Below the pieces are notes generated by a model. It ran no database searches. It was not told the origin of the DNA and worked only from the letters and a program-made list of their open reading frames with translations. A program made the position numbers and the translations under genes. This document shows, in pieces, positions 58,809-64,000 of a DNA stretch of 64,000 bases (position 1 is the stretch's first letter; each line of letters opens with the position of its first letter). Source of the stretch: Gemmobacter nectariphilus DSM 15620 (GTDB lineage Bacteria > Pseudomonadota > Alphaproteobacteria > Rhodobacterales > Rhodobacteraceae); contig NZ_AUCM01000008.1 in assembly GCF_000429765.1 (NCBI RefSeq), forward strand, positions 124,001 through 188,000, written 5' to 3'.

Positions 58809-60197
58809 TCACCAGCCGATGCCGCACAGGGCGGCGGGCTGTTCGGCGCGGGCCTTGAACAGGCGCACCACATCAATCACCGGCTGCGCCAACGGGGCGA
58901 CAACCTTGCGGTAAAGATCGCTTGCATGGGTCACGATCACGGCGTCGGCGCCAGCAACGGCAGCTTCGGCATTGGCGGCCAGCATCCCGGCCAGCTTCGG
59001 CGCCAGCCGTTTCAGGCCGGGGGCCGCATGTTCCACATAGGCCAGCTGCGCCTCGATCCGGGTTTCGGGGGTGACAGCCGCGTCATGGGCCACCACCTCG
59101 ACACCTTCGTCAGCCAGCGCCGCGATCACGTCAAGGATGGGGCTTTCGCGCAGATCATCGGTGCCGGGCTTGAAGGCCAGACCCAGCACCGCCACCTTGC
59201 GCGCGCCGGTCGCGCGCACCATGTCCAGCGCCGTCTGAACCTGGGTGCGGTTCGATTGCGTCAGCGATCCGATCAGCGGCACCGACACGCCCAGTTCCTC
59301 GGCCAGATGGGTGACCGCGCGCACTTCCTTGGGCAGGCACGAGCCACCAAAGGCAAAGCCGGGCTTGAGGTAATAGGGCGACAGGTTCAGCTTGGTGTCC
59401 TGAACGAAGATGTTCATCACTTCGTGGCTGTCGACCTCCAGCGGCTTGCACAGCCGGCCGATTTCATTGGCAAAGGTGACCTTGGTCGCGTGCCAGACGT
59501 TGTCGACATACTTGACCATCTCGGCCACCTCGATCGTGGTCAGGATGATCTTGGGATCGACCTTTTCATAGATGCGGGCCACGATATTGGCGGCGCGCTC
59601 GTCGCTGGCCCCGATCACGGTTTTCGGCGGGGCATGGAAATCGGCGATGGCAACGCCTTCGCGCAGGAATTCCGGGTTGAAGCAGATGCCGAAATCGCGG
59701 CCCGCCACCTTGCCCGAGGCCGCCTCGATTTCCGGCACCATCACACCGAGCGTGGTGCCCGGCGGGATCGAGCAGCGCATCACCACGACATGATAGCTGT
59801 CCTTGATCGCCAGAGCCTTGCCGATCCCGCGCGCGGCCGAAACGATATGGCGCATGTCGCAGCCCCCGTCCGGCGCCGTCGGAGTGCCGACCGAAACGAA
59901 GGTCACATCGGTATCGGCAACGGCCGCGACGATGTCGTCGGTTGCGCTGACCAGCCCGTCGGCCACGCCCTGGGTCAAGAGCTCTTCAAGGCCCGCCTCG
60001 TGCAGGGGCGCGTGACCGGCGCCGATCTGGGCAATCTTCACCGGGTCCACATCCACCCCGATCACCCGATGCCCCAGGCTGGCCAGGCAGCCGGTCGAGA
60101 CCGCGCCGACATAGCCAAGGCCGATCACGGACACCGCAGCACGCGGTTCGACGACGGTGAAGGGCGCAAATCCATGGGGGACGGCATTGTAATGCAT
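58809..60197 (-). CDS. GDP-mannose 6-dehydrogenase-like (AlgD type)
   Basis: 462-aa NAD-dependent nucleotide-sugar dehydrogenase. The Rossmann motif is VSVIGLGYVGAVSTG, and the catalytic Cys lies in YYLKPGFAFGGSCLPKEVRA; GSCLPK with the PGFAFGG lead is the AlgD form rather than GxCFPKD of UDP-glucose dehydrogenases. LAFKPGTDDLRESP follows. It would oxidise GDP-mannose to GDP-mannuronate, the alginate precursor. ATG 60197 begins MHYNAVPHG. It heads the operon with the RTX gene 44 bp away. Confidence 0.82.
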   Translation of the reverse strand: MHYNAVPHGFAPFTVVEPRAAVSVIGLGYVGAVSTGCLASLGHRVIGVDVDPVKIAQIGAGHAPLHEAGLEELLTQGVADGLVSATDDIVAAVADTDVTFVSVGTPTAPDGGCDMRHIVSAARGIGKALAIKDSYHVVVMRCSIPPGTTLGVMVPEIEAASGKVAGRDFGICFNPEFLREGVAIADFHAPPKTVIGASDERAANIVARIYEKVDPKIILTTIEVAEMVKYVDNVWHATKVTFANEIGRLCKPLEVDSHEVMNIFVQDTKLNLSPYYLKPGFAFGGSCLPKEVRAVTHLAEELGVSVPLIGSLTQSNRTQVQTALDMVRATGARKVAVLGLAFKPGTDDLRESPILDVIAALADEGVEVVAHDAAVTPETRIEAQLAYVEHAAPGLKRLAPKLAGMLAANAEAAVAGADAVIVTHASDLYRKVVAPLAQPVIDVVRLFKARAEQPAALCGIGW

Positions 60198-60364
60198 GGC
60201 TAATCGTCCTGATGAACCGGAGTCCGGTCTTGGTTTCTGATGAGTTAACCAATCGCCGCCGAAGCGGGCCGGATTCAGGCGGTGCAAAGGTAATTTGCGA
60301 CCGCATCAGGGGGGGGTATGGCAAGTCTGTGCCCCAACGCCGCAATCTTGTCTCAAATGCAATA

Positions 60365-60389
60365 GGCCCTCGGTGAATTACCGAGGGCC
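60365..60389. terminator. Terminator of the RTX metalloprotease gene
   Basis: GGCCCTCGGT-GAATT-ACCGAGGGCC, a perfect 10-bp stem 27 bp after the gene's stop. Little T-run, but strong and correctly placed. The rest of 60198-60364 has no gene and should carry the dehydrogenase promoter. Confidence 0.65.
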
Positions 60390-60415
60390 CATGCAACCAC
60401 AGATTTATTTGCAGA

Positions 60416-63400
60416 TCAGAGGATCACATCGCCTGCAAGCACGCTGGCACCGTTCATCAGCAGCAGCTGGAAGTCCGCGACCTGGTTGCCATCAAGATCG
60501 CCGACCAGATACCCGACCCCCGCAAGGGCAAAGTAGCGCACCTCGCCAGCCGATCCCGAGAAGGCGGTGGTCCCGATGAAGCTGAGCCCGCCAATCGCCG
60601 ACAGGTCGATCATGTCGGTGCCCGAGGTGAAGTCCAGCACCTGATCGCTGTTCGCCCCGTTGCCGATCTCGGCCGCGCTGTTGAACAGGAAGGTGTCACC
60701 ACCATCGCCACCGATGAGCGTATCGGTTCCCATGCCGCCAATCAGCGTATCAGCTGCCCCTCCACCATCCAGCAGGTCTGCGCCGGCATCACCCATCAGA
60801 AGATCCCGCGCATTCTCACCGTAGAGGCTGTCGTCCCCGCCGCCGCCGTAGATGGTATCGTTTCCGATCCCGCCTGACAGATGATCAGTACCGATGCCAC
60901 CTTCGAGGTGATCATCGCCACCGGCGCCATTCAGCACGTCAGCCCCGGCACCACCATAAATGCTGTCGTCACCACCGCCACCATTGATCTTGTTTCTCAG
61001 ATCATTGCCGATGATTTCGTCAGCATATGCCGACCCAAGAGCGGATTCGATGCTGTTAAGCGTGATGCTGAAGGTGCTGCCCACAGCGGTACCAAGTGCA
61101 AGATTGACATCAACCGCAGCGCCCTGCAGCGACAGATCCAGCCAGTCCACCCCATCGCCGCCGTCGGCGATCATGGCACTGGTCAGGCCATCGTCGATGA
61201 AGATGCGGTCATTGTCGGCCCCGCCATATGCGCCTGCAGAGCCGGTTCCAGAATACAGGTAGTCGCCACCTGCGTCGCCCATCAGAATATCGGCACCGCC
61301 CTCCGAATAGAGTCGATCTCTGCCGTCGCCGCCATAGATCGTCTCGTCTCCGGCGGTGCCGACGACGGTATCGTTCTTGGCGCTGGCAAAGACGACCTCG
61401 ACCGCCTCGATCGCATAAGCGATCTTGCTCTTTCCGGCCGTATAGACACCGAGAGCCAGGTCGATGTTCAGGTTCAGGGCACTTGTAAACTGGGCCGAGT
61501 CGGTCCCTGCGCCGCCGTAAATGCTATCCCAACCTTCTGCCCCTGCGACACTCAGCACATCATCGCCATCACCGCCATACAGCCAGTCACTGCCTGCATC
61601 GCCGTTCAGGGCGTCGTTCCCGCCACCGCCATAGATCGTGTCATCACCGCCGCCGCCTGCGAAGGTGTTCGAGAACACGCCGACGCCGGTGATCACGTTG
61701 GCATTGTCGTCCCCGACGACGCCCGAGCCATTGTTGACCGTGACATTCTCGATGCCGGTCACGATGTCACGGTCGGCGCCGTTGAAGAGCATCCGGCCCA
61801 GGGCCAGGTTGATCACCCGCGCGGCGCCGGCCGCGTTGCCGAAGATGTCCTCGAACGTGTCGATCCCGGTGCCGCCATCCCAGACCTTGATCACGCTTGC
61901 AGAGGTGTCCGACGCCTTGCGCAGGATATCGTTGCCGTCCCCGCCATAGAAGGTGTCGTTGCCCGGCGCGTTCGAGGTGCCATCTTCAAGAACGTCGTGG
62001 CCGCTTCCGCCAAAGACCAGGTCGACACCATCGCCGGCATAGAGGGAATCGTTCCCGTCGCCGCCATCGATCGTGTCGTCTCCGGCCCCGCCTTCGATGA
62101 CGTTGTCATATGCGCCCGAGGCGAACAGGTAGTTGGCATTCGCATCGCCGATGATCCCGGCCGCACTGTAGACGCCGACATTCTCGATGCCGCTCAGAAC
62201 ATCACGGTTTGCGCCATTGAAGGTGATGAACCCGGTGGCAAGGTTAACCACACGAGAGTTGCCGGCGCTGATATTGTCCCAATAGAGCCAGTCGACGCCA
62301 TCGCCACCATAGTAGGATTCGTCGTTGATGCCGGACGTCGTCGAATTCTTGTGGAAGTAGTCCACCGACGTGCCACCAAAGTAGCTGCTGGCCGTGTTGT
62401 CGACCCCGCCGTAGAAATAGCCGATCCCGTCGCCCCCATACAGCGAGTCGGTCCCCTCGCCCGCATAGAGGAAGTCGGTTCCGATGCCACCATTCAGCGT
62501 GTCATCGCCGTCGCCACCGTAAAGACGGTCGGTGCCGTTTTCGCCAGACAGGCTGTCGTTGCCCTCGTCGCCATAGAGCGAATCGTTCCCGTCGTAGCCC
62601 AGGATCGTATCGTTGCCGATTCCGCCATAGACGATGTCGTTGTCCCCCAGGGCGTCGATATAGTCGTCACCGGCATTGCCCAGGATCGAGTCGTTGCCCG
62701 TGCCACCGTAGACATTGTCCCTCTGCGAGCTGCCAGAGATCGTGTCGGCCAGCGTGGTGCCATAGATATTGATGCGGTCATTCTGGTCCCCGCCAGACTG
62801 CCAGCCGGTCAGGCTCCAGCCGGACAGGTCGACGGCTTGGGTGTTGGTCCCGTTGTGGGACATGTAGATGTAGACCAGATCCGTCGAGCCGGAATAGTTG
62901 TTCCCGCTGATCGTCAGGTTGGTCGGCAGGTCCGATGCCACCTGTGCCCCGGTCAGGTACAGGTATTTGTCCATGTCGGCGCCCTGCGACAGCGAGAACG
63001 CTTCCATCGTGCCCATGGTCGTGTCGCGCAGATCGAACGTGGCCGAGGCTGCCGCAGCATCGTTGTAGAGCCAGTACCAGTCGGTCCCGTTGCCACCATA
63101 ATGCGTCTCGCCTGCGAACGAGCCATGCCCGCTTTGCAGGATGATCCAGTCGTTGTCATCGTCGCCGATCAGCGTATCGACGCCCGTGCCGCCATACAGC
63201 GAATCCGCGCCAGCACCGCCCTTGACATAGTCGTCCCCGGAATCGGCCACGAGGAAGTCGTTGCCGGCCTCGCCCCACATGGTGTCGTTGCCACCGCCGC
63301 CATAGACCGAGTCGTTGCCATCGCCCCCGTAGAGATCGTCATTGCCGTTGACCCCCGAGATGAGGTCGGCTCCACCATTGCCCCTGAGCGTGTTGGCATA

Positions 63401-64000
63401 TTGGTTGCCGGTCAGCGTGTCGTTGCCCCCGCCGGTCGTGGCATTCTCGATGATGGTGCCGACGGCAATCGACATGTTGCCCGTCAGCCCGCCCACATCC
63501 GACAGGGTCGCCTGCGTGTTGCTGGCCGAGGACAGCGTCAGGTCGATGCGCTGCGCCACATTGTAGTTCGAGAAATCGACCGTATCGACACCGCTGCCGT
63601 CCACGATGGTGAAGGCGTTGGTATCGGCATAATCGGCCAGGTTCGCCATCGCCGTGCTGACGGTGGTGGTGATGTTGGTGCCCACACCATAGATGGTGTT
63701 GCCGTTGAAGGCGTTCGACGATCCATAGCCCTGCGAGGCATAAAGATCGTTCAGCGCGACCCAGTCCGCCCCCATCAGCGAGACCAGCTGCGCATATTCC
63801 GCACCGCTCGCGGCCCAGTTGTTCTGGCTCCAGTACGACATGATCGTCTGCTGCCAGGTGTCGTTCACCCACTGGGCATCGGTCGAATAGGTCGGGTTGC
63901 CGCTGCCGGCGTTGTAGATGCCCTGGTGACCCAGGCCCATGCCATGGCCGATTTCGTGCAGGAAGGTCTGGAACGTATAGCCGTTGGTGCCGCCAATGTT
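60416..64000 (-). CDS. Serralysin-type RTX metalloprotease, N-terminus outside window
   Basis: Over 1,190 residues are open to the window end, so the start is beyond 64000. The zinc-site H-E-x-x-H-x-x-G-x-x-H is HEIGHGMGLGH at about 63950, followed by the Met-turn IMSYW, which together mark the M10 serralysin family. The next roughly 1,000 residues are RTX repeats with interspersed beta domains, about twice usual serralysin length. The end (DLDGNQVADFQLLLMNGASV) is the typical type I secretion terminus. Secreted protease or very large matrix adhesin with protease head. Confidence 0.88.
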   Translation of the reverse strand, partial: NIGGTNGYTFQTFLHEIGHGMGLGHQGIYNAGSGNPTYSTDAQWVNDTWQQTIMSYWSQNNWAASGAEYAQLVSLMGADWVALNDLYASQGYGSSNAFNGNTIYGVGTNITTTVSTAMANLADYADTNAFTIVDGSGVDTVDFSNYNVAQRIDLTLSSASNTQATLSDVGGLTGNMSIAVGTIIENATTGGGNDTLTGNQYANTLRGNGGADLISGVNGNDDLYGGDGNDSVYGGGGNDTMWGEAGNDFLVADSGDDYVKGGAGADSLYGGTGVDTLIGDDDNDWIILQSGHGSFAGETHYGGNGTDWYWLYNDAAAASATFDLRDTTMGTMEAFSLSQGADMDKYLYLTGAQVASDLPTNLTISGNNYSGSTDLVYIYMSHNGTNTQAVDLSGWSLTGWQSGGDQNDRINIYGTTLADTISGSSQRDNVYGGTGNDSILGNAGDDYIDALGDNDIVYGGIGNDTILGYDGNDSLYGDEGNDSLSGENGTDRLYGGDGDDTLNGGIGTDFLYAGEGTDSLYGGDGIGYFYGGVDNTASSYFGGTSVDYFHKNSTTSGINDESYYGGDGVDWLYWDNISAGNSRVVNLATGFITFNGANRDVLSGIENVGVYSAAGIIGDANANYLFASGAYDNVIEGGAGDDTIDGGDGNDSLYAGDGVDLVFGGSGHDVLEDGTSNAPGNDTFYGGDGNDILRKASDTSASVIKVWDGGTGIDTFEDIFGNAAGAARVINLALGRMLFNGADRDIVTGIENVTVNNGSGVVGDDNANVITGVGVFSNTFAGGGGDDTIYGGGGNDALNGDAGSDWLYGGDGDDVLSVAGAEGWDSIYGGAGTDSAQFTSALNLNIDLALGVYTAGKSKIAYAIEAVEVVFASAKNDTVVGTAGDETIYGGDGRDRLYSEGGADILMGDAGGDYLYSGTGSAGAYGGADNDRIFIDDGLTSAMIADGGDGVDWLDLSLQGAAVDVNLALGTAVGSTFSITLNSIESALGSAYADEIIGNDLRNKINGGGGDDSIYGGAGADVLNGAGGDDHLEGGIGTDHLSGGIGNDTIYGGGGDDSLYGENARDLLMGDAGADLLDGGGAADTLIGGMGTDTLIGGDGGDTFLFNSAAEIGNGANSDQVLDFTSGTDMIDLSAIGGLSFIGTTAFSGSAGEVRYFALAGVGYLVGDLDGNQVADFQLLLMNGASVLAGDVIL

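Noticed and set aside
57352-63940. DNA repeats in the RTX genes as a CRISPR or satellite array
   Set aside because: The repeats are the 27-bp coding units of nonapeptide RTX motifs with codon-level variation, not identical repeats with spacers.

Overview
The window is GC-rich and codon-dense, and it reads as a Rhodobacteraceae-type alphaproteobacterium (Paracoccus/Rhodobacter-like). The basis is general protein character and gene neighbourhoods: Lon beside an HU-like gene, a squalene/phytoene-synthase-like gene beside a hydrolase, cimA beside cysS, and many GTA-like phage tail genes. No species can be named from sequence reading alone.

Left chromosomal flank (1-6714). A plus-strand operon encodes the 3' part of a peptide-type ABC substrate-binding protein, its two permeases and three glycosyltransferases. 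The gene ends mostly overlap by ATGA.

Insertion site (6776-7077). Next come a decayed 3' fragment of a phage integrase, an integrase-arm-like sequence, a terminator and the 3' part of a tRNA-Val gene (attL). An older relative of the present phage apparently used the same site.

Prophage (7009-45753, about 38.7 kb). A temperate siphophage is integrated in tRNA-Val(CAC), bounded by 69-bp perfect direct repeats. The late genes run leftward on the minus strand: a NusG-like antiterminator, hairpins and a terminator, HNH, TerS, TerL, portal, S49 protease, HK97 capsid, head-tail connectors, tail genes with a candidate -1 frameshift, tape measure, tail tip, fibres, tailspike, and holin/endolysin/spanins. 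The middle of the minus strand holds replication, nucleotide and regulatory genes: a DUF1376 protein with a helically phased palindrome array beside it, a ClpX-zinc-finger/MazG-like fusion, an adenine methyltransferase, an HD phosphohydrolase, a DnaA-domain-IV-like protein, a CII-like protein and Cro. A divergent switch at about 37.3-37.4 kb faces a CI-like repressor and a membrane-anchored HIRAN protein. A rightward operon (38.7-45.6 kb) carries small accessory genes, a GapR homologue, DUF5131, a cytosine-methyltransferase-like gene, HNH, an excisionase and the integrase.

Right chromosomal flank (45709-64000). It holds tRNA-Val, an HU-like gene, lon, a phytoene-synthase-like gene, an alpha/beta hydrolase, cimA and cysS. 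Upstream of cysS is a 14-codon reading frame with three Cys codons and mutually exclusive RNA pairings, which looks like an undescribed attenuator. Beyond it is an alginate-like exopolysaccharide locus: an Alg44-like PilZ/HlyD protein, an Alg8-like synthase and an AlgD-like GDP-mannose dehydrogenase, with two RTX repeat proteins. One of these is a serralysin-type metalloprotease cut by the window end.
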